Assembly (NCBI GenBank): GCA_943735955.1
Contig: OX030955.1
Location: 10,675,647-10,739,646 of the forward strand
DNA: 64,000 nucleotides
Direction: 5' to 3'
Source of the DNA: Piscicola geometra
Taxonomy: Eukaryota; Annelida; Clitellata; Hirudinida; Piscicolidae
Below the pieces are notes generated by a model. The model worked only from the letters and a program-made list of their open reading frames with translations. It had not been told where the DNA came from and made no database searches. The position numbers and the translations under genes are program-made. Positions 47,763 through 59,263 of this stretch are shown here, one piece after another. Each line of letters starts with the position of its first letter. The stretch's first letter is position 1.

Positions 47763-48045
47763 ATTGAAAGTAAGATAAAAGATGCATTTGAGCCTACATG
47801 TTGTACATCCCGCCTGAAATGTCCACCATGTATTTGTTATTTATTTTTGCACTTAAGTTGCCACCAACCGTCTTGCCGTTGCAACTTGCAAAAAGCTCCA
47901 TATCGCTGAGAGAATAATACATTCTAAAAGAAAAACAGTTAATTAACGAAAAATGAATGCATTACAAAAAATTGCTGATCAACTAACTATCTAATTAACC
48001 CGAGCTCTTTTTCGTATAGCAAAAATTGAAAAGAGAAAATAAAAA

Positions 48046-48162
48046 GTCTACGGCACCCGGTATTCCCAAGCGGTCACCCATCCAAGTACTAACCGGGCTC
48101 GACGTTGCTTAACTTCGGTGATCGGACGAGAACCGTACTTTCAACGTGAAATGGCCGTAGAC
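48046..48162 (-). rRNA. 5S rRNA gene, copy 120, helix III deletion form
   Basis: Deletion form with C95U. Upstream type D with gatgcattt, shared with its E-type neighbours. Partner copy 130. Confidence 0.9.
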
Positions 48163-48445
48163 ATTGAAAGTGAGATAAAAGATGCATTTAAGCCTACATG
48201 TTGTACATCCCGCCTGAAATGTCCACCATGTATTTGTTATTTATTTGTGCACTTAAGTTGCCACCAACCGTCTTGCCGTTGCAACTTGCAAAAAGCTCCA
48301 TATCGCTGAGAGAATAATACATTCTAAAAGAAAAACAGTTAATTAACGAAAAATGAATGCATTACAAAAAATTGCTGATCAACTAACTATCTAATTAACC
48401 CGAGCTTTTTTTCGTATAGCAAAAATTGAAAAGAGAAAATAAAAA

Positions 48446-48563
48446 GTCTACGGCACCCGGTATTCCCTGGCGGTCACCCATCCAAGTACTAACCGGGCTC
48501 GACGTTGCTTAACTTCGGTGATCGGACGAGAACCGGTGCTTTCAACGTGATATGGCAGTAGAC
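48446..48563 (-). rRNA. 5S rRNA gene, copy 121, G7U form
   Basis: G7U and U96A. Upstream type E with gatgcattt. Partner copy 131. Confidence 0.92.
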
Positions 48564-48846
48564 ATTGAAAGTAAGATAAAAGATGCATTTGAGCCTACAT
48601 GTTGTACATCCCGCCTGAAATGTCCACCATGTATTTGTTATTTATTTTTGCACTTAAGTTGCCACCAACCGTCTTGCCGTTGCAACTTGCAAAAAGCTCC
48701 ATATCGCTGAGAGAATAATACATTCTAAAAGAAAAACAGTTAATTAACGAAAAATGAATGCATTACAAAAAATTGCTGATCAACTAACTATCTAATTAAC
48801 CCGAGCTCTTTTTCGTATAGCAAAAATTGAAAAGAGAAAATAAAAA

Positions 48847-48964
48847 GTCTACGGCACCCGGTATTCCCAGGCGGTCACCCATCCAAGTACTAACCGGGCT
48901 CGACGTTGCTTAACTTCGGTGATCGGACGAGAACCGGTGCTTTCAACGTGAAATGGCCGTAGAC
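48847..48964 (-). rRNA. 5S rRNA gene, copy 122
   Basis: A13U only, in loop A. It shares A13U and a type D upstream region (with cctgcatg) with the deletion form but lacks the deletion, so it may be an intermediate or a recombinant. Partner copy 132. Confidence 0.94.
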
Positions 48965-49247
48965 ATTGAAAGTGAGATAAAAGATGCTTTTAAGCCTGCA
49001 TGTTGTACATCCCGCCTGAAATGTCCACCATGTATTTGTTATTTATTTTTGCACTTAAGTTGCCACCAACCGTCTTGCCGTTGCAACTTGCAAAAAGCTC
49101 CATATCGCTGAGAGAATAATACATTCTAAAAGAAAAACAGTTAATTAACGAAAAATGAATGCATTACAAAAAATTGCTGATCAACTAACTATCTAATTGA
49201 CCCGAGCTTTTTTTCTTATAGCAAAAATTGAAAAGAGAAAATAAAAA

Positions 49248-49365
49248 GTCTACGGCACCCGGTATTCCCAGGCGGTCACCCATCCAAGTACTAACCGGGC
49301 TCGACGTTGCTTAACTTCGGTGATCGGACGAGAACCGGTGCTTTCAACGTGATATGGCAGTAAAC
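49248..49365 (-). rRNA. 5S rRNA gene, copy 123, G7U form
   Basis: G7U and C3U (U3-G116 wobble). Upstream type E. Partner copy 133. Confidence 0.92.
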
Positions 49366-49648
49366 ATTGAAAGTAAGATAAAAGATGCTTTTGAGCCTAC
49401 ATGTTGTACATCCCGCCTGAAATGTCCACCATGTATTTGTTATTTATTTTTGCACTTAAGTTGCCACCAACCGTCTTGCCGTTGCAACTTGCAAAAAGCT
49501 CCATATCGCTGAGAGAATAATACATTCTAAAAGAAAAACAGTTAATTAACGAAAAATGAATGCATTACAAAAAATTGCTGATCAACTAACTATCTAATTA
49601 ACCCGAGCTCTTTTTCGTATAGCAAAAATTGAAAAGAGAAAATAAAAA

Positions 49649-49766
49649 GTCTACGGCACCCGGTATTCCCAGGCGGTCACCCATCCAAGTACTAACCGGG
49701 CTCGACGTTGCTTAACTTCGGTGATCGGACGAGAACCGGTGCTTTCAACGTGATATGGCAGTAAAC
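49649..49766 (-). rRNA. 5S rRNA gene, copy 124, G7U form
   Basis: G7U and C3U. Upstream type E. Last unit before the right-hand block begins. Confidence 0.92.
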
Positions 49767-50049
49767 ATTGAAAGTAAGATAAAAGATGCTTTTGAGCCTA
49801 CATGTTGTACATCCCGCCTGAAATGTCCACCATGTATTTGTTATTTATTTTTGCACTTAAGTTGCCACCAACCGTCTTGCCGTTGCAACTTGCAAAAAGC
49901 TCCATATCGCTGAGAGAATAATACATTCTAAAAGAAAAACAGTTAATTAACGAAAAATGAATGCATTACAAAAAATTGCTGATCAACTAACTATCTAATT
50001 AACCCGAGCTTTTTTTCGTATAGCAAAAATTGAAAAGAGAAAATAAAAA

Positions 50050-50166
50050 GTCTACGGCACCCGGTATTCCCAAGCGGTCACCCATCCAAGTACTAACCGG
50101 GCTCGACGTTGCTTAACTTCGGTGATCGGACGAGAACCGTACTTTCAACGTGAAATGGCCGTAGAC
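50050..50166 (-). rRNA. 5S rRNA gene, copy 125, helix III deletion form
   Basis: Deletion form with C95U. Upstream type D with atcccggctg. First unit of the right-hand block. Confidence 0.9.
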
Positions 50167-50449
50167 ATTGAAAGTGAGATAAAAGATGCTTTTAAGCCTA
50201 CATGTTGTACATCCCGGCTGAAATGTCCACCATGTATTTGTTATTTATTTGTGCACTTAAGTTGCCACCAACCGTCTTGCCGTTGCAACTTGCAAAAAGC
50301 TCCATATCGCTGAGAGAATAATACATTCTAAAAGAAAAACAGTTAATTAACGAAAAATGAATGCATTACAAAAAATTGCTGATCAACTAACTATCTAATT
50401 AACCCGAGCTTTTTTTCGTATAGCAAAAATTGAAAAGAGAAAATAAAAA

Positions 50450-50566
50450 GTCTACGGCACCCGGTATTCCCAGGCGGTCACCCATCCAATTACTAACCGG
50501 GCTCGACGTTGCTTAACTTCGGTGATCGGACGAGAACCGTACTTTCAACGTGAAATGGCCGTAGAC
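50450..50566 (-). rRNA. 5S rRNA gene, copy 126, helix III deletion form
   Basis: Deletion form with C78A. Upstream type D with cgcatgaaatg. Confidence 0.9.
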
Positions 50567-50849
50567 ATTGAAAGTGAAATAAAAGATGCTTTTAAGCCTA
50601 CATGTTGTACATCCCGCATGAAATGTCCACCATGTATTTGTTATTTATTTTTGCACTTAAGTTGCCACCAACCGTCTTGCCGTTGCAACTTGCAAAAAGC
50701 TCCATATCGCTGAGAGAATAATACATTCTAAAAGAAAAACAGTTAATTAACGAAAAATGAATGCATTACAAAAAATTGCTGATCAACTAACTATGTAATT
50801 AACCCGAGCTCTTTTTCGTATAGCAAAAATTGAAAAGAGAAAATAAAAA

Positions 50850-50966
50850 GTCTACGGCACCCGGTATTCCCAAGCGGTCACCCATCCAAGTACTAACCGG
50901 GCTCGACGTTGCTTAACTTCGGTGATCGGACGAGAACCGTACTTTCAACGTGAAATGGCCGTAGAC
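50850..50966 (-). rRNA. 5S rRNA gene, copy 127, helix III deletion form
   Basis: Deletion form with C95U. Upstream type D. Confidence 0.9.
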
Positions 50967-51249
50967 ATTGAAAGTGAGATAAAAGATGCTTTTAAGCCTA
51001 CATGTTGTACATCCCGCCTGAAATGTCCACCATGTATTTGTTATTTATTTGTGCACTTAAGTTGCCACCAACCGTCTTGCCGTTGCAACTTGCAAAAAGC
51101 TCCATATCGCTGAGAGAATAATACATTCTAAAAGAAAAACAGTTAATTAACGAAAAATGAATGCATTACAAAAAATTGCTGATCAACTAACTATCTAATT
51201 AACCCGAGCTTTTTTTCGTATAGCAAAAATTGAAAAGAGAAAATAAAAA

Positions 51250-51366
51250 GTCTACGGCACCCGGTATTCCCAAGCGGTCACCCATCCAAGTACTAACCGG
51301 GCTCGACGTTGCTTAACTTCGGTGATCGGACGAGAACCGTACTTTCAACGTGAAATGGCCGTAGAC
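51250..51366 (-). rRNA. 5S rRNA gene, copy 128, helix III deletion form
   Basis: Deletion form with C95U. Upstream type D. Confidence 0.9.
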
Positions 51367-51649
51367 ATTGAAAGTGAGATAAAAGATGCTTTTAAGCCTA
51401 CATGTTGTACATCCCGCCTGAAATGTCCACCATGTATTTGTTATTTATTTGTGCACTTAAGTTGCCACCAACCGTCTTGCCGTTGCAACTTGCAAAAAGC
51501 TCCATATCGCTGAGAGAATAATACATTCTAAAAGAAAAACAGTTAATTAACGAAAAATGAATGCATTACAAAAAATTGCTGATCAACTAACTATCTAATT
51601 AACCCGAGCTTTTTTTCGTATAGCAAAAATTGAAAAGAGAAAATAAAAA

Positions 51650-51767
51650 GTCTACGGCACCCGGTATTCCCTGGCGGTCACCCATCCAAGTACTAACCGG
51701 GCTCGACGTTGCTTAACTTCGGTGATCGGACGAGAACCGGTGCTTTCAACGTGATATGGCAGTAGAC
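51650..51767 (-). rRNA. 5S rRNA gene, copy 129, G7U form
   Basis: G7U and U96A. Upstream type E with gatgcattt. Confidence 0.92.
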
Positions 51768-52050
51768 ATTGAAAGTAAGATAAAAGATGCATTTGAGCCT
51801 ACATGTTGTACATCCCGCCTGAAATGTCCACCATGTATTTGTTATTTATTTTTGCACTTAAGTTGCCACCAACCGTCTTGCCGTTGCAACTTGCAAAAAG
51901 CTCCATATCGCTGAGAGAATAATACATTCTAAAAGAAAAACAGTTAATTAACGAAAAATGAATGCATTACAAAAAATTGCTGATCAACTAACTATCTAAT
52001 TAACCCGAGCTCTTTTTCGTATAGCAAAAATTGAAAAGAGAGAATAAAAA

Positions 52051-52167
52051 GTCTACGGCACCCGGTATTCCCAAGCGGTCACCCATCCAAGTACTAACCG
52101 GGCTCGACGTTGCTTAACTTCGGTGATCGGACGAGAACCGTACTTTCAACGTGAAATGGCCGTAGAC
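52051..52167 (-). rRNA. 5S rRNA gene, copy 130, helix III deletion form
   Basis: Deletion form with C95U. Upstream type D with gatgcattt. The back-up T tract after the T5 stop is interrupted (gagagaataaaaa), unlike its partner copy 120. Confidence 0.9.
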
Positions 52168-52450
52168 ATTGAAAGTGAGATAAAAGATGCATTTAAGCCT
52201 ACATGTTGTACATCCCGCCTGAAATGTCCACCATGTATTTGTTATTTATTTGTGCACTTAAGTTGCCACCAACCGTCTTGCCGTTGCAACTTGCAAAAAG
52301 CTCCATATCGCTGAGAGAATAATACATTCTAAAAGAAAAACAGTTAATTAACGAAAAATGAATGCATTACAAAAAATTGCTGATCAACTAACTATCTAAT
52401 TAACCCGAGCTTTTTTTCGTATAGCAAAAATTGAAAAGAGAAAATAAAAA

Positions 52451-52568
52451 GTCTACGGCACCCGGTATTCCCTGGCGGTCACCCATCCAAGTACTAACCG
52501 GGCTCGACGTTGCTTAACTTCGGTGATCGGACGAGAACCGGTGCTTTCAACGTGATATGGCAGTAGAC
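52451..52568 (-). rRNA. 5S rRNA gene, copy 131, G7U form
   Basis: G7U and U96A. Upstream type E with gatgcattt. Confidence 0.92.
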
Positions 52569-52851
52569 ATTGAAAGTAAGATAAAAGATGCATTTGAGCC
52601 TACATGTTGTACATCCCGCCTGAAATGTCCACCATGTATTTGTTATTTATTTTTGCACTTAAGTTGCCACCAACCGTCTTGCCGTTGCAACTTGCAAAAA
52701 GCTCCATATCGCTGAGAGAATAATACATTCTAAAAGAAAAACAGTTAATTAACGAAAAATGAATGCATTACAAAAAATTGCTGATCAACTAACTATCTAA
52801 TTAACCCGAGCTCTTTTTCGTATAGCAAAAATTGAAAAGAGAAAATAAAAA

Positions 52852-52969
52852 GTCTACGGCACCCGGTATTCCCAGGCGGTCACCCATCCAAGTACTAACC
52901 GGGCTCGACGTTGCTTAACTTCGGTGATCGGACGAGAACCGGTGCTTTCAACGTGAAATGGCCGTAGAC
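52852..52969 (-). rRNA. 5S rRNA gene, copy 132
   Basis: A13U only. Upstream type D with cctgcatg. Confidence 0.94.
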
Positions 52970-53252
52970 ATTGAAAGTGAGATAAAAGATGCTTTTAAGC
53001 CTGCATGTTGTACATCCCGCCTGAAATGTCCACCATGTATTTGTTATTTATTTTTGCACTTAAGTTGCCACCAACCGTCTTGCCGTTGCAACTTGCAAAA
53101 AGCTCCATATCGCTGAGAGAATAATACATTCTAAAAGAAAAACAGTTAATTAACGAAAAATGAATGCATTACAAAAAATTGCTGATCAACTAACTATCTA
53201 ATTAACCCGAGCTCTTTTTCGTATAGCAAAAATTGAAAAGAGAAAATAAAAA

Positions 53253-53370
53253 GTCTACGGCACCCGGTATTCCCAGGCGGTCACCCATCCAAGTACTAAC
53301 CGGGCTCGACGTTGCTTAACTTCGGTGATCGGACGAGAACCGGTGCTTTCAACGTGATATGGCAGTAAAC
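53253..53370 (-). rRNA. 5S rRNA gene, copy 133, G7U form
   Basis: G7U and C3U. Upstream type E. It ends the 4005-bp-offset block and begins the seven-unit repeat. Confidence 0.92.
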
Positions 53371-53653
53371 ATTGAAAGTAAGATAAAAGATGCTTTTGAG
53401 CCTACATGTTGTACATCCCGCCTGAAATGTCCACCATGTATTTGTTATTTATTTTTGCACTTAAGTTGCCACCAACCGTCTTGCCGTTGCAACTTGCAAA
53501 AAGCTCCATATCGCTGAGAGAATAATACATTCTAAAAGAAAAACAGTTAATTAACGAAAAATGAATGCATTACAAAAAATTGCTGATCAACTAACTATCT
53601 AATTAACCCGAGCTCTTTTTCGTATAGCAAAAATTGAAAAGAGAAAATAAAAA

Positions 53654-53771
53654 GTCTACGGCACCCGGTATTCCCAGGCGGTCACCCATCCAAGTACTAA
53701 CCGGGCTCGACGTTGCTTAACTTCGGTGATCGGACGAGAACCGGTGCTTTCAACGTGATATGGCCGTAGAC
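53654..53771 (-). rRNA. 5S rRNA gene, copy 134
   Basis: Consensus. Upstream type S with caacggtc. Confidence 0.97.
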
Positions 53772-54054
53772 ATTGAAAGTGAGATAAAAGATGCTTTTGA
53801 GCCTACATGTTGTACATCCCGCCTGAAATGTCCACCATGTATTTGTTATTTATTTTTGCACTTAAGTTGCCACCAACGGTCTTGCCGTTGCAACTTGCAA
53901 AAAGCTCCATATCGCTGAGAGAATAATACATTCTAAAAGAAAAACAGTTAATTAACGAAAAATGAATGCATTACAAAAAATTGCTGATCAACTAACTATC
54001 TAATTAACCCGAGCTCTTTTTCGTATAGCAAAAATTGAAAAGAGAAAATAAAAA

Positions 54055-54171
54055 GTCAACGGCACCCGTATTCCCAGGCGGTCACCCATCCAAGTACTAA
54101 CCGGGCTCGACGTTGCTTAACTTCGGTGATCGGACGAGAACCGGTGCTTTCAACGTGATATGGCGGTAGAC
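54055..54171 (-). rRNA. 5S rRNA gene, copy 135, helix V deletion form
   Basis: 117 nt. One C is lost from C104-C105 in helix V, A115U gives U4-U115, and G7C gives C7-C112 in helix I. Three lesions in paired parts make this a likely pseudogene. Upstream type S with cactaaccg. Confidence 0.9.
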
Positions 54172-54454
54172 ATTGAAAGTGAGATAAAAGATGCTTTTGA
54201 GCCTACATGTTGTACATCCCGCCTGAAATGTCCACCATGTATTTGTTATTTATTTTTGCACTTAAGTTGCCACTAACCGTCTTGCCGTTGCAACTTGCAA
54301 AAAGCTCCATATCGCTGAGAGAATAATACATTCTAAAAGAAAAACAGTTAATTAACGAAAAATGAATGCATTACAAAAAATTGCTGATCAACTAACTATC
54401 TAATTAACCCGAGCTCTTTTTCGTATAGCAAAAATTGAAAAGAGAAAATAAAAA

Positions 54455-54572
54455 GTCTACGGCACCCGGTATTCCCAGGCGGTCACCCATCCAAGTACTA
54501 ACCGGGCTCGACGTTGCTTAACTTCGGTGATCGGACGAGAACCGGTGCTTTCAACGTGATATGGCCGTAGAC
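54455..54572 (-). rRNA. 5S rRNA gene, copy 136
   Basis: Consensus. Upstream type S with gccgatgc and private ccactatg. Confidence 0.97.
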
Positions 54573-54855
54573 ATTGAAAGTGAGATAAAAGATGCTTTTG
54601 AGCCTACATGTTGTACATCCCGCCTGAAATGTCCACTATGTATTTGTTATTTATTTTTGCACTTAAGTTGCCACCAACCGTCTTGCCGATGCAACTTGCA
54701 AAAAGCTCCATATCGCTGAGAGAATAATACATTCTAAAAGAAAAACAGTTAATTAACGAAAAATGAATGCATTACAAAAAATTGCTGATCAACTAACTAT
54801 CTAATTAACCCGAGCTTTTTTTCTTATAGCAAAAATTGAAAAGAGAAAATAAAAA

Positions 54856-54973
54856 GTCTACGGCACCCGGTATTCCCAGGCGGTCACCCATCCAAGTACT
54901 AACCGGGCTCGACGTTGCTTAACTTCGGTGATCGGACGAGAACCGGTGCTTTCAACGTGATATGGCAGTAAAC
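54856..54973 (-). rRNA. 5S rRNA gene, copy 137, G7U form
   Basis: G7U and C3U. Upstream type E. Confidence 0.92.
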
Positions 54974-55256
54974 ATTGAAAGTAAGATAAAAGATGCTTTT
55001 GAGCCTACATGTTGTACATCCCGCCTGAAATGTCCACCATGTATTTGTTATTTATTTTTGCACTTAAGTTGCCACCAACCGTCTTGCCGTTGCAACTTGC
55101 AAAAAGCTCCATATCGCTGAGAGAATAATACATTCTAAAAGAAAAACAGTTAATTAACGAAAAATGAATGCATTACAAAAAATTGCTGATCAACTAACTA
55201 TCTAATTAACCCGAGCTCTTTTTCGTATAGCAAAAATTGAAAAGAGAAAATAAAAA

Positions 55257-55374
55257 GTCTACGGCACCCGGTATTCCCAGGCGGTCACCCATCCAAGTAC
55301 TAACCGGGCTCGACGTTGCTTAACTTCGGTGATCGGACGAGAACCGGTGCTTTCAACGTGATATGGCCGTAGAC
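55257..55374 (-). rRNA. 5S rRNA gene, copy 138
   Basis: Consensus. Upstream type S with caacggtc. Confidence 0.97.
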
Positions 55375-55657
55375 ATTGAAAGTGAGATAAAAGATGCTTT
55401 TGAGCCTACATGTTGTACATCCCGCCTGAAATGTCCACCATGTATTTGTTATTTATTTTTGCACTTAAGTTGCCACCAACGGTCTTGCCGTTGCAACTTG
55501 CAAAAAGCTCCATATCGCTGAGAGAATAATACATTCTAAAAGAAAAACAGTTAATTAACGAAAAATGAATGCATTACAAAAAATTGCTGATCAACTAACT
55601 ATCTAATTAACCCGAGCTCTTTTTCGTATAGCAAAAATTGAAAAGAGAAAATAAAAA

Positions 55658-55774
55658 GTCAACGGCACCCGTATTCCCAGGCGGTCACCCATCCAAGTAC
55701 TAACCGGGCTCGACGTTGCTTAACTTCGGTGATCGGACGAGAACCGGTGCTTTCAACGTGATATGGCGGTAGAC
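55658..55774 (-). rRNA. 5S rRNA gene, copy 139, helix V deletion form
   Basis: Same three changes as copy 135. Upstream type S with cactaaccg. Confidence 0.9.
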
Positions 55775-56057
55775 ATTGAAAGTGAGATAAAAGATGCTTT
55801 TGAGCCTACATGTTGTACATCCCGCCTGAAATGTCCACCATGTATTTGTTATTTATTTTTGCACTTAAGTTGCCACTAACCGTCTTGCCGTTGCAACTTG
55901 CAAAAAGCTCCATATCGCTGAGAGAATAATACATTCTAAAAGAAAAACAGTTAATTAACGAAAAATGAATGCATTACAAAAAATTGCTGATCAACTAACT
56001 ATCTAATTAACCCGAGCTCTTTTTCGTATAGCAAAAATTGAAAAGAGAAAATAAAAA

Positions 56058-56175
56058 GTCTACGGCACCCGGTATTCCCAGGCGGTCACCCATCCAAGTA
56101 CTAACCGGGCTCGACGTTGCTTAACTTCGGTGATCGGACGAGAACCGGTGCTTTCAACGTGATATGGCAGTAAAC
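56058..56175 (-). rRNA. 5S rRNA gene, copy 140, G7U form
   Basis: G7U and C3U. Upstream type E. Confidence 0.92.
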
Positions 56176-56458
56176 ATTGAAAGTAAGATAAAAGATGCTT
56201 TTGAGCCTACATGTTGTACATCCCGCCTGAAATGTCCACCATGTATTTGTTATTTATTTTTGCACTTAAGTTGCCACCAACCGTCTTGCCGTTGCAACTT
56301 GCAAAAAGCTCCATATCGCTGAGAGAATAATACATTCTAAAAGAAAAACAGTTAATTAACGAAAAATGAATGCATTACAAAAAATTGCTGATCAACTAAC
56401 TATCTAATTAACCCGAGCTCTTTTTCGTATAGCAAAAATTGAAAAGAGAAAATAAAAA

Positions 56459-56576
56459 GTCTACGGCACCCGGTATTCCCAGGCGGTCACCCATCCAAGT
56501 ACTAACCGGGCTCGACGTTGCTTAACTTCGGTGATCGGACGAGAACCGGTGCTTTCAACGTGATATGGCCGTAGAC
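56459..56576 (-). rRNA. 5S rRNA gene, copy 141
   Basis: Consensus. Upstream type S with caacggtc. Confidence 0.97.
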
Positions 56577-56859
56577 ATTGAAAGTGAGATAAAAGATGCT
56601 TTTGAGCCTACATGTTGTACATCCCGCCTGAAATGTCCACCATGTATTTGTTATTTATTTTTGCACTTAAGTTGCCACCAACGGTCTTGCCGTTGCAACT
56701 TGCAAAAAGCTCCATATCGCTGAGAGAATAATACATTCTAAAAGAAAAACAGTTAATTAACGAAAAATGAATGCATTACAAAAAATTGCTGATCAACTAA
56801 CTATCTAATTAACCCGAGCTCTTTTTCGTATAGCAAAAATTGAAAAGAGAAAATAAAAA

Positions 56860-56976
56860 GTCAACGGCACCCGTATTCCCAGGCGGTCACCCATCCAAGT
56901 ACTAACCGGGCTCGACGTTGCTTAACTTCGGTGATCGGACGAGAACCGGTGCTTTCAACGTGATATGGCGGTAGAC
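56860..56976 (-). rRNA. 5S rRNA gene, copy 142, helix V deletion form
   Basis: Same three changes as copy 135. Upstream type S with cactaaccg. Confidence 0.9.
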
Positions 56977-57259
56977 ATTGAAAGTGAGATAAAAGATGCT
57001 TTTGAGCCTACATGTTGTACATCCCGCCTGAAATGTCCACCATGTATTTGTTATTTATTTTTGCACTTAAGTTGCCACTAACCGTCTTGCCGTTGCAACT
57101 TGCAAAAAGCTCCATATCGCTGAGAGAATAATACATTCTAAAAGAAAAACAGTTAATTAACGAAAAATGAATGCATTACAAAAAATTGCTGATCAACTAA
57201 CTATCTAATTAACCCGAGCTCTTTTTCGTATAGCAAAAATTGAAAAGAGAAAATAAAAA

Positions 57260-57377
57260 GTCTACGGCACCCGGTATTCCCAGGCGGTCACCCATCCAAG
57301 TACTAACCGGGCTCGACGTTGCTTAACTTCGGTGATCGGACGAGAACCGGTGCTTTCAACGTGATATGGCCGTAGAC
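57260..57377 (-). rRNA. 5S rRNA gene, copy 143
   Basis: Consensus. Upstream type S with gccgatgc, as in copy 136. Confidence 0.97.
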
Positions 57378-57660
57378 ATTGAAAGTGAGATAAAAGATGC
57401 TTTTGAGCCTACATGTTGTACATCCCGCCTGAAATGTCCACCATGTATTTGTTATTTATTTTTGCACTTAAGTTGCCACCAACCGTCTTGCCGATGCAAC
57501 TTGCAAAAAGCTCCATATCGCTGAGAGAATAATACATTCTAAAAGAAAAACAGTTAATTAACGAAAAATGAATGCATTACAAAAAATTGCTGATCAACTA
57601 ACTATCTAATTAACCCGAGCTTTTTTTCTTATAGCAAAAATTGAAAAGAGAAAATAAAAA

Positions 57661-57778
57661 GTCTACGGCACCCGGTATTCCCAGGCGGTCACCCATCCAA
57701 GTACTAACCGGGCTCGACGTTGCTTAACTTCGGTGATCGGACGAGAACCGGTGCTTTCAACGTGATATGGCAGTAAAC
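57661..57778 (-). rRNA. 5S rRNA gene, copy 144, G7U form
   Basis: G7U and C3U. Upstream type E. Rightmost G7U copy. Confidence 0.92.
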
Positions 57779-58061
57779 ATTGAAAGTAAGATAAAAGATG
57801 CTTTTGAGCCTACATGTTGTACATCCCGCCTGAAATGTCCACCATGTATTTGTTATTTATTTTTGCACTTAAGTTGCCACCAACCGTCTTGCCGTTGCAA
57901 CTTGCAAAAAGCTCCATATCGCTGAGAGAATAATACATTCTAAAAGAAAAACAGTTAATTAACGAAAAATGAATGCATTACAAAAAATTGCTGATCAACT
58001 AACTATCTAATTAACCCGAGCTCTTTTTCGTATAGCAAAAATTGAAAAGAGAAAATAAAAA

Positions 58062-58179
58062 GTCTACGGCACCCGGTATTCCCAGGCGGTCACCCATCCA
58101 AGTACTAACCGGGCTCGACGTTGCTTAACTTCGGTGATCGGACGAGAACCGGTGCTTTCAACGTGATATGGCCGTAGAC
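58062..58179 (-). rRNA. 5S rRNA gene, copy 145
   Basis: Consensus. Upstream type S with caacggtc. Begins the last seven-unit repeat. Confidence 0.97.
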
Positions 58180-58462
58180 ATTGAAAGTGAGATAAAAGAT
58201 GCTTTTGAGCCTACATGTTGTACATCCCGCCTGAAATGTCCACCATGTATTTGTTATTTATTTTTGCACTTAAGTTGCCACCAACGGTCTTGCCGTTGCA
58301 ACTTGCAAAAAGCTCCATATCGCTGAGAGAATAATACATTCTAAAAGAAAAACAGTTAATTAACGAAAAATGAATGCATTACAAAAAATTGCTGATCAAC
58401 TAACTATCTAATTAACCCGAGCTCTTTTTCGTATAGCAAAAATTGAAAAGAGAAAATAAAAA

Positions 58463-58579
58463 GTCAACGGCACCCGTATTCCCAGGCGGTCACCCATCCA
58501 AGTACTAACCGGGCTCGACGTTGCTTAACTTCGGTGATCGGACGAGAACCGGTGCTTTCAACGTGATATGGCCGTAGAC
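58463..58579 (-). rRNA. 5S rRNA gene, copy 146, helix V deletion form
   Basis: Helix V C deletion and A115U, but G7 is normal, unlike copies 135, 139 and 142. The 5' half and upstream region (cttaaattgcc) are of another type, which suggests an exchange inside the gene. Confidence 0.9.
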
Positions 58580-58862
58580 ATTGAAAGTGAGATAAAAGAT
58601 GCTTTTGAGCCTACATGTTGTACATCCCGCCTGAAATGTCCACCATGTATTTGTTATTTATTTTTGCACTTAAATTGCCACCAACCGTCTTGCCGTTGCA
58701 ACTTGCAAAAAGCTCCATATCGCTGAGAGAATAATACATTCTAAAAGAAAAACAGTTAATTAACGAAAAATGAATGCATTACAAAAAATTGCTGATCAAC
58801 TAACTATCTAATTAACCCGAGCTCTTTTTCGTATAGCAAAAATTGAAAAGAGAAAATAAAAA

Positions 58863-58980
58863 GTCTACGGCACCCGGTATTCCCAGGCGGTCACCCATCC
58901 AAGTACTAACCGAGCTCGACGTTGCTTAACTTCGGTGATCGGACGAGAACCGGTGCTTTCAACGTGATATGGCCGTAGAC
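58863..58980 (-). rRNA. 5S rRNA gene, copy 147
   Basis: C68U, leaving a U68-G107 wobble. Upstream type S, gagaca, with aatcaaccc and tagaaaaaat. Confidence 0.95.
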
Positions 58981-59263
58981 ATTGAAAGTGAGATAAAAGA
59001 TGCTTTTGAGCCTACATGTTGTACATCCCGCCTGAAATGTCCACCATGTATTTGTTATTTATTTTTGCACTTAAGTTGCCACCAACCGTCTTGCCGTTGC
59101 AACTTGCAAAAAGCTCCATATCGCTGAGACAATAATACATTCTAAAAGAAAAACAGTTAATTAACGAAAAATGAATGCATTACAAAAAATTGCTGATCAA
59201 CTAACTATCTAATCAACCCGAGCTCTTTTTCGTATAGAAAAAATTGAAAAGAGAAATTAAAAA

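Larger units (their letters stand above)
46045..49648 (-). repeat. Nine-unit block, left copy (partner 4005 bp to the right)
   Basis: Copies 115-123. The order of D, D, D, D, E, D, E, A13U and E units, with rare marks atcccggctg, cgcatgaaatg and cctgcatg, recurs unit for unit in copies 125-133. Differences seen: G99A in copy 116; attgaccc and a cttatag variant right of copy 122. Confidence 0.9.
50050..53653 (-). repeat. Nine-unit block, right copy
   Basis: Copies 125-133, each exactly 4005 bp right of copies 115-123. Copy 124 lies between the two blocks, so the exchange unit was ten repeats. Private change here: gagagaataaaaa before copy 130. Confidence 0.9.
53253..58862 (-). repeat. Seven-unit higher-order repeat, 2 x 2805 bp
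   Basis: Copies 133-139 and 140-146 each run G7U/C3U, consensus, helix V deletion, consensus, G7U/C3U, consensus, helix V deletion. Inside it a three-unit and a four-unit period alternate. Copy 146 departs from the pattern in its 5' half, and copy 136 differs from 143 by ccactatg. Confidence 0.85.

Noticed and set aside
42914..52314. Fifteen plus-strand 63-residue open reading frames
   Set aside because: They run antisense through the 5' half of the 5S gene into the spacer and exist only because the one-base helix III deletion shifts the frame past a stop. No start context, codon pattern or conservation beyond the repeat supports a protein.
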